Shown: one piece after another, positions 52,686-61,431 of the stretch
Layout: each line of letters opens with the position of its first letter
How positions within the stretch are numbered: the stretch's first letter is position 1
Origin: Candidatus Gastranaerophilales bacterium
GTDB lineage: Bacteria; Cyanobacteriota; Vampirovibrionia; Gastranaerophilales; Gastranaerophilaceae
Length of the DNA stretch: 64,000 bases
Assembly: GCA_944323395.1 (NCBI GenBank)
Contig: CALUSI010000009.1
Span: forward strand, 24,001-88,000
Direction: 5' to 3'
Made by a program: the position numbers and the translations under genes
Notes under the pieces: model-generated
Told to the model about the DNA's origin: nothing
The model's database searches: none
The model's input: only the letters and a program-made list of their open reading frames with translations

Positions 52686-54253
52686 TGACAAAATATGTCT
52701 ATAAAAGTAAACCTGCACCGCTTTGGCTTGTAGCATTATCAATATTAATACCAACATCATTTGCTTGTCTTGCAACATCAGCAACAAATGTTGCAATTCC
52801 GCATATATCAGGATACTTTGGTTCAACAATTGATGAAGCCAACTGGATAATAACCTCATATATGATTGCAAATTCTTGTTTGATTTTAATGTCAGGCTGG
52901 TTGGAAAACTTACTGGGAAGAAAGCGTTTTCTAAAGATTTTCATTGGAATATTTACCCTTGGTTCTTTAATTTGTGCAATGTCTCCAAATCTAAATATAA
53001 TGGTTTTAGGAAGATTAATTCAAGGAATAGGCGGCGGACCTATGACACCATTAGCCCAATCAATTCTTCTCTCTGCCTTTCCACAGGATAAAAGAGGTAT
53101 AGCAATGAGTCTATATGGACTTGCGGTTATGGTCTTTGCAATTTTAGGACCGACATTCGGCGGATTTATAGTTGATAATGCTGACTGGCAATGGATTTAT
53201 CTTGTAAATATTCCGGTTGGTATCCTTTCAATATCTATGGTTCATTCCAATATAGAAGAATTACAAAACAGAAAAGAAATTAAAAAAACTGACTTTTTAG
53301 GAATGATTTCACTGATTTTATGGCTTTTATCAATGCAAATAGTTCTTGATAAAGGGCAACAATACAACTGGTTTGATTGTGCTTGGATAAGCTGGTTGGC
53401 AGGTTTCTCGGTTTGCATGCTGGTATTTTTTATAGTAAGAGAATTAGAAAGCAGTTCTCCTTTGATTAATTTAAGGTTATTCAAAGATAGAAATTTTCTA
53501 ATCGGAACAATTCTTTCTTCCGCCGTAAGTATGATTGTATTTTCCACAATCGTACTTGTACCGCAGTTCCTACAAAATATGATGGGATATACAGCAATTC
53601 TGAGCGGTTATGCACTTGCTCCTCGTATTATATCTTGTGTCTTGATGATGCTATTAATAAATTCATTAATGAAAACATTTGATAATAGAATTTTAATTGC
53701 AATAGGCTTTTTATTTTTAGGAATTTCTACTCTATTTTTCATAAACTTAAATCTTAATATATCTTTTATTTATATAGCGATTCCTCAAGTTCTAATGGGA
53801 GTAGGTGTTATTCTGACTTTTATTCCGATTTCATCTTTAGTACTTGGCACATTACCGAAATCGGAATTAACAAATGGTTCCAGTCTTCATAATCTTTGTA
53901 AAAGTACAATGACAGCAATTATTGCATCAGTAGCATCAACTCTTGTAGCACGTCACAGCCAGATACATCAGGTATATTTAGTTGATAATTTGTCAAATTT
54001 TAATTTAATATTCCAACAAAAATTTGCCGCATTATTAAATACATTTATGTCAAATGCATCAAGCAATTTCGCTGCTATTAAAACAAATGCTTATATTTAT
54101 AAATCATTGCTTTCACAATCACGTTTAATGGCATATGTTGATGTTTTTGAAATCTTTGCACTAATTGCATTTTGTTTAATTCCACTTTCTATGCTATTCA
54201 AAATAGAAACGAATCCGAAGAAGAAATTAACAGACCAAACACACAATATTTAA
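52685..54253 (+). CDS. emrB: EmrB/QacA-type MFS drug-export pump (DHA2)
   Basis: 522 residues, about 14 membrane helices, proton-driven exporter. Motif A reads G-W-L-E-N-L-L-G-R-K-R-F; motif C reads G-L-A-V-M-V-F-A-I-L-G-P-T-F-G-G. The N-terminus has V-A-I-P-H-I-S-G-Y..S-T-I-D-E-A-N-W-I-I-T-S-Y, typical of DHA2 pumps. Coupled to emrA by one-base overlap. With emrA and the divergent TolC-like channel it makes a three-part pump. Confidence 0.94.
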   Translation: MTKYVYKSKPAPLWLVALSILIPTSFACLATSATNVAIPHISGYFGSTIDEANWIITSYMIANSCLILMSGWLENLLGRKRFLKIFIGIFTLGSLICAMSPNLNIMVLGRLIQGIGGGPMTPLAQSILLSAFPQDKRGIAMSLYGLAVMVFAILGPTFGGFIVDNADWQWIYLVNIPVGILSISMVHSNIEELQNRKEIKKTDFLGMISLILWLLSMQIVLDKGQQYNWFDCAWISWLAGFSVCMLVFFIVRELESSSPLINLRLFKDRNFLIGTILSSAVSMIVFSTIVLVPQFLQNMMGYTAILSGYALAPRIISCVLMMLLINSLMKTFDNRILIAIGFLFLGISTLFFINLNLNISFIYIAIPQVLMGVGVILTFIPISSLVLGTLPKSELTNGSSLHNLCKSTMTAIIASVASTLVARHSQIHQVYLVDNLSNFNLIFQQKFAALLNTFMSNASSNFAAIKTNAYIYKSLLSQSRLMAYVDVFEIFALIAFCLIPLSMLFKIETNPKKKLTDQTHNI

Positions 54254-54260
54254 TCCAAAG

Positions 54261-54527
54261 TTAAACTATTTTATTAAAATTATCAATTGTTGTTTTTTGC
54301 AGGTTGTCTTTTGCTTTTTTAACGACATTTACAAGTTCATTTTTGTGTGTAAAAATTGCCCCCGCAACAAGTAATAATCCCGAAACTATACTTGAGGATA
54401 TAAAAACATCTTTTATAGAGATGTGTTTGTTATATATTCCATAATCATCATAGTAATCTTCATAGTTTATATGTTTTTTAAAAGCAGGTTTTAATGTGGT
54501 ATTATAAGTAATATTTTGTACTTTCAT
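54261..54527 (-). CDS. Small membrane protein with N-terminal PAFKK motif
   Basis: 88 residues, no known homologue recognised. MKVQNITYNTTLKPAFKKHI at the start carries the F-K form of the motif seen in other unknown proteins of the window; a Tyr/Asp-rich stretch follows (residues 21-30), then one membrane helix (about 41-60) and a Lys-rich tail. GGAAG lies upstream of ATG 54527. It is convergent with emrB. Likely real but of unknown role. Confidence 0.6.
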   Translation of the reverse strand: MKVQNITYNTTLKPAFKKHINYEDYYDDYGIYNKHISIKDVFISSSIVSGLLLVAGAIFTHKNELVNVVKKAKDNLQKTTIDNFNKIV

Positions 54528-54667
54528 AATTATTTAAACTTCCGGTTTCATCAAGTTTTATGATATTAAGGGAAGTAATCAAATTTATGAATTAGACAAT
54601 AATATATTCTTTTTTCCAAATATTTTAAGATATAAAATGACAAGAAGTATATAAAAGGAATTTTTAA

Positions 54668-55639
54668 ATGAATTTAAGAGATAATTTTAATAGATTTATT
54701 ACCAAAAGAGCAATTATACTTTTTTCTATATTCATAATTATAAATATCTTGGCAAATATACCATCTCAAAACCATACAACCGAAATCTTATCTCATTTTA
54801 AATTACATTATTTTTATATCGGAATCATTTTTTCTATAACATTTTCATATCTTTCAACTTTTAACAAAAAATTTGTTATAGGAATTATAGTTTCAATCCT
54901 CATAATTTTAATAAATTTTTCAGATTTAAGACCGTATTTTTTCCAAACAAACTATAATATAACAAATCGAAACACTTTAAAATTAGCATTATACAATGTT
55001 TTAACCAGTAACAACAAATATAATATATTATTAGAAGAGATAAAAAAAGAAAATCCTGACATTATTATATTACAAGAAGTAGACAGATACTGGCTTCTAG
55101 GAATTTCAGATTTAAAAAAACAATATCCGTATTATATAGAACAAGAAAGAGATGATAATTTTGGGATTGCATTATATTCAAAATTTCCTTTTATCAATTC
55201 AAAAATTGAAAAATGGACAGAATATGATCTTCCTGTTGCTAATGCAAAAATAGATATAAACGGAAGAGAAATTCAAATATATGGAGTTCACACGCTTCCG
55301 CCATTACAGAAAGAATATTTCCTAATAAGAAACGACATGCTAAAACAAATAAATGAAATAATAAATAATCATAGTAAAAACCTTATAATAGCAGGAGATT
55401 TTAATACAACAGCATTTTCACCCGCTTATAAAAAATATATAAAAGCAACAAACATAAACGATGCTCAAACAATAAGCGGTAATATCCATGAAGGAAGCTG
55501 GAACACATATCATTTACCGATATTAAGAATAACCGTAGAACATATTCTTTCTAGCAAAGATATAACTCCAATTGAATATAAACAAGGTAAGTTTTTTGGA
55601 AGCGACCATTTTCCTGTTTTTGTAGAATTTTCATTATAA
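54668..55639 (+). CDS. Endonuclease/exonuclease/phosphatase-family protein, membrane-anchored
   Basis: 323 residues. Two to three N-terminal hydrophobic helices (about 15-90) precede an EEP catalytic domain with I-L-Q-E-V-D-R, I-A-G-D-F-N-T-T and the terminal G-S-D-H-F-P-V. Such membrane-linked EEP proteins (YafD-like) may cleave phosphodiesters of nucleic acid, lipid or sugar. Own ribosome site (AAAAGGAATTTTTAA). Ends at a strong bidirectional terminator. Confidence 0.87.
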   Translation: MNLRDNFNRFITKRAIILFSIFIIINILANIPSQNHTTEILSHFKLHYFYIGIIFSITFSYLSTFNKKFVIGIIVSILIILINFSDLRPYFFQTNYNITNRNTLKLALYNVLTSNNKYNILLEEIKKENPDIIILQEVDRYWLLGISDLKKQYPYYIEQERDDNFGIALYSKFPFINSKIEKWTEYDLPVANAKIDINGREIQIYGVHTLPPLQKEYFLIRNDMLKQINEIINNHSKNLIIAGDFNTTAFSPAYKKYIKATNINDAQTISGNIHEGSWNTYHLPILRITVEHILSSKDITPIEYKQGKFFGSDHFPVFVEFSL

Positions 55640-55643
55640 AAGT

Positions 55644-55683
55644 AAAGAATCCTTTTTATTTTTGTAAAAAGGATTCTTTTTTT
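55644..55683. terminator. Bidirectional terminator between the EEP gene and the Dxs-like gene
   Basis: AAAGAATCCTTTTTA (55644-55658) pairs with TAAAAAGGATTCTTT (55665-55679), a 15-bp perfect stem with a 6-nt loop, then T. Confidence 0.94.
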
Positions 55684-55697
55684 AATGAATATTAAAA

Positions 55698-57461
55698 CTA
55701 TCTAGCTTTTTGCAAGATTTTTTGAACATCCGAAACTATTAATTCTTTAGTCAGATGATATCGTTGGTATAATTCTTTAAGACTAACTCTATCCGTAAAT
55801 TCTTTCATTGCACCATAGTTTATGACTTTCATATCTGAATTGGAATAAAATCTCGAAATCTTTTCACCAAAGCCGCCATCTAAAACACCGTCTTCTAAAG
55901 TTATAACTAAACTATGATTAGATTTTAAATTTTCAAGCAGCTCAGAATCAATGCCTGTAATAAACTTAGGATTAATCAATGTTGCATTTATACCTAAAGT
56001 CTTTTTAATTTCATCCTTAAGCGTTTGAGCAAGTCCAAAGAAACTGCCAAGACCAAGTATTGCAATTTCTTCACCTTTTTCTTTTACTTCATATTTATTT
56101 AAAATCGAATAATCAGTATTATCATTAACTCCTGAAGCAATAAGTTTACAAGAAGGAACCCTTATCGCAACGGGATAACGAGTCTGATTAACAGCCCAAT
56201 CCAGCATGCTTAAATATTCTTCTTTGCAAGTAGGAGCAAGATAAACCATATTTGGTATATTACTGATTAAAGGAATATCAAAAACACAAAGATGAGTAGC
56301 ATCGGCATTAGATATCCCGCCCCAATAAACAAGCATAGTAACAGGAGAACTGTTAAGACACAAATCTTGAGACAATTGATCATATGCTCTTTGTATAAAA
56401 GAACTCATAACCGCAAAAATAGGTTTAGCTCCCATTTTAGCAAGTGCCGAAGTATAAGCAACTGCATGTTCTTCAGCAATACCAACATCGGTATATTGTT
56501 TATCCATTTTTGTTCTAAATTCTTTTGAAAAACCAAACACACCGGGAGTCGCAGCATTAACGACAATAAAAGAAGAATCCTCTTTAGCCTTTTTCAGCAT
56601 ATAATCAGTTGTTAAAGAGGTATAATCTTCAGTATTTTGAACAACTTTTTCATCTTTTTTATCTAGGGTTCCGGGTAAAATCCAGTGAAAAGCTTCTTTA
56701 TTATTTTCAGCAACTTCTAATCCTTTACCTTTCAAAGTATTAATATGAACAACAACCGGATGAGTCGAATCTTTAACAGATTCTAAAGCCTTAATCATTT
56801 TTTCAATATTATTACCGTCATCAACATATAAATAGTCAAAACCAATAGATTTAAAGAAATTACAATCGGCATTGCCATTCGTATCACGAAGCAATTTTAA
56901 ATTTTTATAAATACCGCCATGATTTTCAGCGATAGACATATCATTATCATTAACAATAATTATAATATTAGAACCAAGACAAGCCGCATTATTAAGGCCT
57001 TCCATAGCCTCACCGCCTGTTAAAGAACCATCACCAATTAAAGCAATTACATTTTCTTTTCTGTTTTGTAAATCTCTTGCTTTTGCAACTCCAACAGCTA
57101 AACTTACAGAAGTAGAAGTATGACCGATTTTAAACAAATCATGCAAACTTTCTTCAGGTGCAGTATAACCGGTATATTTTAAATAGTTTTCAGGAACAGT
57201 AAATCCATCTTTACGACCTGTAAGAATCTTATGCGGATAACATTGATGTGAAACATCAAATATAAATTTATCAACTGGCGAATTAAATACATAATGCATA
57301 GCAATAGTAGTTTCAACAATCCCTAAATTTGGTGCCATATGACCACCAATAGCATTAACTTTTTTGATGATTAATTCACGAATTTCACCAGCCAAAAGAT
57401 TCATCTCATCAATTGAAAGACATTTTAAATCACAAGGCAAATTTACTTTATCTAATATCAT
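55698..57461 (-). CDS. 1-deoxy-D-xylulose-5-phosphate synthase-like protein
   Basis: Thiamine-diphosphate enzyme of the Dxs/transketolase type. ATG 57461 is fixed by AAGGAG 6 nt upstream; 587 residues against about 620-640 for classic Dxs. The first half is good Dxs: I-G-G-H-M-A-P-N-L-G, F-D-V-S-H-Q-C-Y-P-H-K-I-L-T-G-R, G-H-T-S-T-S-V-S and the ThDP motif G-D-G-S-L-T-G-G-E-A..N-N-A. The second half differs: the usual D-R-A-G-x-x-G-x-D-G-x-T-H-x-G region reads Y-W-G-G-I-S-N-A-D-A-T-H-L-C. It may be a paralogue with another acceptor, or the organism's only Dxs. A terminator-like hairpin lies in its leader. Confidence 0.85.
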   Translation of the reverse strand: MILDKVNLPCDLKCLSIDEMNLLAGEIRELIIKKVNAIGGHMAPNLGIVETTIAMHYVFNSPVDKFIFDVSHQCYPHKILTGRKDGFTVPENYLKYTGYTAPEESLHDLFKIGHTSTSVSLAVGVAKARDLQNRKENVIALIGDGSLTGGEAMEGLNNAACLGSNIIIIVNDNDMSIAENHGGIYKNLKLLRDTNGNADCNFFKSIGFDYLYVDDGNNIEKMIKALESVKDSTHPVVVHINTLKGKGLEVAENNKEAFHWILPGTLDKKDEKVVQNTEDYTSLTTDYMLKKAKEDSSFIVVNAATPGVFGFSKEFRTKMDKQYTDVGIAEEHAVAYTSALAKMGAKPIFAVMSSFIQRAYDQLSQDLCLNSSPVTMLVYWGGISNADATHLCVFDIPLISNIPNMVYLAPTCKEEYLSMLDWAVNQTRYPVAIRVPSCKLIASGVNDNTDYSILNKYEVKEKGEEIAILGLGSFFGLAQTLKDEIKKTLGINATLINPKFITGIDSELLENLKSNHSLVITLEDGVLDGGFGEKISRFYSNSDMKVINYGAMKEFTDRVSLKELYQRYHLTKELIVSDVQKILQKAR

Positions 57462-57493
57462 AAAAATCTCCTTATCTAACCTAATAACATTGT

Positions 57494-57526
57494 ATAAAAA
57501 AACTTCCCTAATACAAATTAAGGAAG
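57494..57526 (-). terminator. Terminator-like hairpin in the leader of the Dxs-like gene (possible attenuator)
   Basis: On the minus strand CTTCCTTA (57526-57519), an 8-nt loop, TAGGGAAG (57510-57503, one G-T pair), then seven T. It lies 33 nt before the start codon and after the likely promoter, so it could stop transcription early. No known riboswitch is recognised upstream. Confidence 0.55.
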
Positions 57527-57782
57527 AAAAATTAGTAAAAGAGACATCAATAACATTGTTACCCATTCTAAAAAACAAATCAAAAAACAAGAATGAATGT
57601 TACAGAAAATTAATCAAAATAAAGGTTTTGGGTTGAATTCAAATTTTATGTTAAGTATACTTAATACACTTATTTAACTTTTGTAAAAAATGTTAATAAA
57701 TAGCATGAAAAAGCGCAAATTAATTATTTTACAATACTTCATGCGAAAGTAAGCAAGGTAAGTATAATAGTTCAGGAATCAA
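57527..57782. other. Divergent intergenic region before the Dxs-like gene and the 57783 gene
   Basis: About 255 nt, AT-rich. It must hold two divergent promoters. A TTAAGTATACTTAA palindrome (57651-57664) is visible near the middle and could be a regulator site. No TPP-riboswitch sequence pattern is found. Confidence 0.4.
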
Positions 57783-59723
57783 ATGCAAGTAAATCAAGTT
57801 AACACAGCCGTTCCAAGAAAAATAATAAAGCAAAAATCAGATAGTAACAAAAGAAGTACAAATAATATTATAAATTCAAAAGAAGTACCAGCGTTTAAAG
57901 GTGGTCTTGATTCTTTTTGTTTGGGAGTTGCAGATTTAATAGAAAACGGCGGACTTGCAATATCATTCACACTACAAGATATGTTGGGAACAAATCTTCC
58001 AAGACCGATTATGGGTTTAAGAAGAAATACAAAAGAAAATAAAGGAGAAAAGAATCTTAAATTTGCAGCAAAAGAATTTGTAAGAGAAATGCTTACAGGA
58101 CCGAGTATGTTCCTGATACCAATGGGAATGCTTGCTGCAGGTAAAAAGCTTATTGGTAAAACAGTAAATGTACCAATGAACTTTATAAAATCTTTTGGAG
58201 AAATTCATACAGCTCAAGCTCTAAATGAAGCCGGTCAAGCTATAAGCAAACAAGATTTCTATAAAAATGCATTTACGCAAATTATACAAAATGCAAAATC
58301 TGAACCACAAGCATCAAAAGAAACATTGGAAAAAGCAGCTGATTTTGCAGAAAGACTCGTTAAAACAGCAAAAGATAAAGCGGCTCAAAAAGAAACTATA
58401 ATAAAATTATCTGATGAATTTATTGATATAGCAAAGAATCATGCAAAAGATGTAGCAAATACAGACTTTACAATAGCAACAATATCAAAAACTACATCAG
58501 CACCATTCAAAGAAACAATAACTCATATGATGGCATATGCTGATGATGTAGTAGAAAAAGCAAAAAATTGTGATACAGGTAAAATTAACGAATATATTAA
58601 GAAACTGTCAAATAAGAAAGTTATTGAAAGACTAGGCACAAACATAGCAATGTATGCGGCAGTAATGGCGTTTTTGCAAATTATTCCTCGATTATATAAC
58701 AAAGCAGAAGGAAAAGGGAATGCCGGGCTAAAAGGTTTAATGAAGGAAGAAACACTTAAAGATAAATCCCTTGATAATGTAAAAGTTAATGAAAACCAAA
58801 CACAGAAAGATAAATCAAATCCATCATTCGGTTCATCAGCTCAATTGGTAAATAAATTAACAGGAAATGGTCTTATAGGTAAATTAGGTCGAGCAATCGA
58901 ATTTGAAGGCTGTAATGTTTCATTCCCGTTACTACTTGGAATTATGGGATTTGGTATTCTTATTCCACGTACACTCCAAGCAAAAGATAAATATGACAGA
59001 GAAGAAATTTTAAGAAGAGACTTGGTTACTTGTGCAACAATGTGTTTTGCAGAAAAAGAACTACGTAAAGGATTTTCAAAATTAAATGAAGCAAAATCAG
59101 GACTTGTTTTAGCAGCAAAAGATAAAGGATTTAAACAACAAAGTTTTGCAAAAAAATTGTTTGATTATCTTCGTCCGATAAAAGGTGTTCAAGTTCTTTC
59201 AACAGAACAGATTATTTCTAAATATAGCGGTGTTGATAAATATAAAGACGGAATAAAAGGCTTTTGCGAATTTATAGAAGGACAAGGCGGAAATCTCGGA
59301 AAAGTATTTAGTGTTACAGATGAAGCAAAAAATATAGTTCAAAGATTGCTTGCAAAAGAAGGTAAAGATATAGCTACAGCAGATAATTCAACAATTAAAG
59401 AAGTTTTATCTAAAGCTATAGACTCTGATGACGTAAAACAACTAACAAATTTATTTAAAGATAAAAATAATCCTTGGGTACAAAAAGCGAAAACACTTAA
59501 TGCAAGATTCACAGCACTTTCAGTTCTTGTATTAGTACCGGTATTCTTAGGTTTCTTGTTACCTGCTATTAATGAAAGAGCAACAAAAAAACGTATCAGA
59601 GAAGAAGAAGCTCAAAAATCAACAAAACAATTAAATAAAATAAATATGTTAAATCCGAATTTCTTCAATCAGACTCAAAAAACAAACAATATATTCTCTG
59701 ATATGACAAACTTTACAAAGTAA
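57783..59723 (+). CDS. Lineage-specific membrane protein with PAFKGG motif
   Basis: 646 residues, unknown. Polar N-terminus, then V-P-A-F-K-G-G (35-41), then F-T-L-Q-D-M-L-G-T-N-L-P-R-P near 63-76. Membrane-like segments occur at about 110-125, 285-305, 380-395 and 575-600, separated by long Lys/Ala-rich helical stretches. The tail is polar and Asn-rich. AGGA about 8 nt before ATG. Probably an envelope protein special to this lineage; no catalytic motif is seen. Confidence 0.7.
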   Translation: MQVNQVNTAVPRKIIKQKSDSNKRSTNNIINSKEVPAFKGGLDSFCLGVADLIENGGLAISFTLQDMLGTNLPRPIMGLRRNTKENKGEKNLKFAAKEFVREMLTGPSMFLIPMGMLAAGKKLIGKTVNVPMNFIKSFGEIHTAQALNEAGQAISKQDFYKNAFTQIIQNAKSEPQASKETLEKAADFAERLVKTAKDKAAQKETIIKLSDEFIDIAKNHAKDVANTDFTIATISKTTSAPFKETITHMMAYADDVVEKAKNCDTGKINEYIKKLSNKKVIERLGTNIAMYAAVMAFLQIIPRLYNKAEGKGNAGLKGLMKEETLKDKSLDNVKVNENQTQKDKSNPSFGSSAQLVNKLTGNGLIGKLGRAIEFEGCNVSFPLLLGIMGFGILIPRTLQAKDKYDREEILRRDLVTCATMCFAEKELRKGFSKLNEAKSGLVLAAKDKGFKQQSFAKKLFDYLRPIKGVQVLSTEQIISKYSGVDKYKDGIKGFCEFIEGQGGNLGKVFSVTDEAKNIVQRLLAKEGKDIATADNSTIKEVLSKAIDSDDVKQLTNLFKDKNNPWVQKAKTLNARFTALSVLVLVPVFLGFLLPAINERATKKRIREEEAQKSTKQLNKINMLNPNFFNQTQKTNNIFSDMTNFTK

Positions 59724-59727
59724 CAAA

Positions 59728-61359
59728 CTAGACAATAATCTCTGTTTCATTTTTATAAGTAACAAAAGCTTGCTTGTTATTGGCTTTTTTCACATATTTT
59801 CTTTTTGTATAAATTATAGATGTTTTTGAATTATTTTTTTGAGATGAAAACTCTTTAGTAAGTTCGGCAGCCTTTAACAAGACTTCATCAGAAATAATCT
59901 CTTTTTTATTATTTGATTTAACCAGAACATGAGCACCCGGTGCATTTAAAGGATGAAACCATAAATCTTCACCTGATGATAATTTTGACAAAATATAGTC
60001 ATTTTGTTTTTTGTTTTTTCCAATGTAAATCTTAGTTCCTTGAAATTCAAGAAAATCAATTTTTTGAACACTTTCTATATTAGAGTCTTTCTCTTCAATT
60101 AATTCATAATAAATATCATTAAGTTCATTTATATCACTAGTAGATTGAACAAAATAAGATACTTCTTCAAAATATAAAATTTGAGAATTTGTTTCAAGAA
60201 TCATTTTTGAAGCATGTTCATATGCATTTTTTGCCTTTTTGTATAAGTTATAATAACGATTTGCATTATCAACAGGAGAAAGATTTTCATCCAACTCAAT
60301 TTCTTGAATATTCCCTTCAAAATCATATAAAGATGTTTTTCTAATTCCTTTTTTTAATGAATACAAATTAGCCATAATAATATCAGCCTTTGTTTTATAA
60401 GAATTAGCTTTATCAATTTTTTTTATAAGAATATCCTGTTTCGATTTTAATGTATATAATTTTTTTAATTGAGTATTTATAAATCTAAATATCTTAGTTT
60501 TCAAATTATAAATTATAACTTTATTTTGATGATACGAAAAATATTCATCAATCATATCATTAACACAATTATATTCAGTACCATTTTTAACTTTTTCCAA
60601 AAAATATTTTGAATGATCTTGAGTAATAAAATATCTATACTTTTTTTGATTTAAGAAACTCTTAAGCCTTTCATAAAGCATTTCCAAAGAAAAAGGATTA
60701 ATAGAATCTATAACATCTTTAACAAAAGAAATAGTAAGATAATGATATTTAGATGCTATAAATTGTGCTAATTTTTCAAAATCAATATTTTTTTTAAATG
60801 ACTCAAAAGTTACTTTAGTAAGATTGTTTTTCTTCTGCTTTGGAGGATAAATATAAGGAAGCATACCATAAAGTTCACGTTCTCTGCTTTTTTCAGAACT
60901 TACATTATGAGCACAACCAATAATTACATTAGTATCATAATTATATAAAATTACATTACTATATTTACCCATTAACTCTATAGCTAAACATAATTGAGAT
61001 TTTTCATTAAGTTCATCAAAATATTCAAAATATATCTCAAAAATTCTTTCATACTTTGGAACATCTACCCTGATTATTTTGGCATTTTGTATATATTTCC
61101 TTAAAAGCATACAAAACATAGGTGCAGTTTTGGGAATAATCATATTTCTTTTATACTCATTATCTTTAGACATAAAACAAATATGATAAAAACTCGGATT
61201 AAAATTAATATAAAACTTTCTTGACTCACCTGAATTTCGAATATAAAAAATTAATTCAGAACGATTTGGCTGCTGAATTTTCTGAATTTTTGCACCAACA
61301 AAAAAATCATTGTTTTCTTCTAAAAATAGTCTCAATATTAAAGAATCAAAATTAATCAT
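59728..61359 (-). CDS. rqcH: RqcH/FbpA-type NFACT protein
   Basis: Binds stalled 50S-peptidyl-tRNA and in several bacteria adds alanine tails for decay of the stuck peptide. 543 residues: NFACT-N (1-220) with E-L-M-G-K-Y-S-N-V-I-L, a coiled coil (about 260-420) and NFACT-R (about 430-535) with G-E-D-L-W-F-H-P-L-N-A-P-G-A-H-V-L-V-K. The D-R pair needed for tailing in other RqcH proteins reads E-R here (Y-E-R, near 103-105), so activity may differ. Convergent with the 57783 gene. Confidence 0.9.
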   Translation of the reverse strand: MINFDSLILRLFLEENNDFFVGAKIQKIQQPNRSELIFYIRNSGESRKFYINFNPSFYHICFMSKDNEYKRNMIIPKTAPMFCMLLRKYIQNAKIIRVDVPKYERIFEIYFEYFDELNEKSQLCLAIELMGKYSNVILYNYDTNVIIGCAHNVSSEKSRERELYGMLPYIYPPKQKKNNLTKVTFESFKKNIDFEKLAQFIASKYHYLTISFVKDVIDSINPFSLEMLYERLKSFLNQKKYRYFITQDHSKYFLEKVKNGTEYNCVNDMIDEYFSYHQNKVIIYNLKTKIFRFINTQLKKLYTLKSKQDILIKKIDKANSYKTKADIIMANLYSLKKGIRKTSLYDFEGNIQEIELDENLSPVDNANRYYNLYKKAKNAYEHASKMILETNSQILYFEEVSYFVQSTSDINELNDIYYELIEEKDSNIESVQKIDFLEFQGTKIYIGKNKKQNDYILSKLSSGEDLWFHPLNAPGAHVLVKSNNKKEIISDEVLLKAAELTKEFSSQKNNSKTSIIYTKRKYVKKANNKQAFVTYKNETEIIV

Positions 61360-61375
61360 ATAAATATATTAAACT

Positions 61376-61404
61376 AAAAAAGCAATGAAATACATTGCTT
61401 TTTT
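61376..61404 (-). terminator. Terminator after the glycine-rich protein gene
   Basis: AGCAATG (61381-61387) and CATTGCT (61393-61399) with A/T extension to 11 bp; on the minus strand followed by T5-6. Confidence 0.87.
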
Positions 61405-61431
61405 GTGATGATATATATTATATAAATAAAA

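Noticed and set aside
57527..57660. TPP riboswitch before the Dxs-like gene
   Set aside because: The conserved CTGAGA and ACCTGATCTGG-type words are missing on the minus strand.
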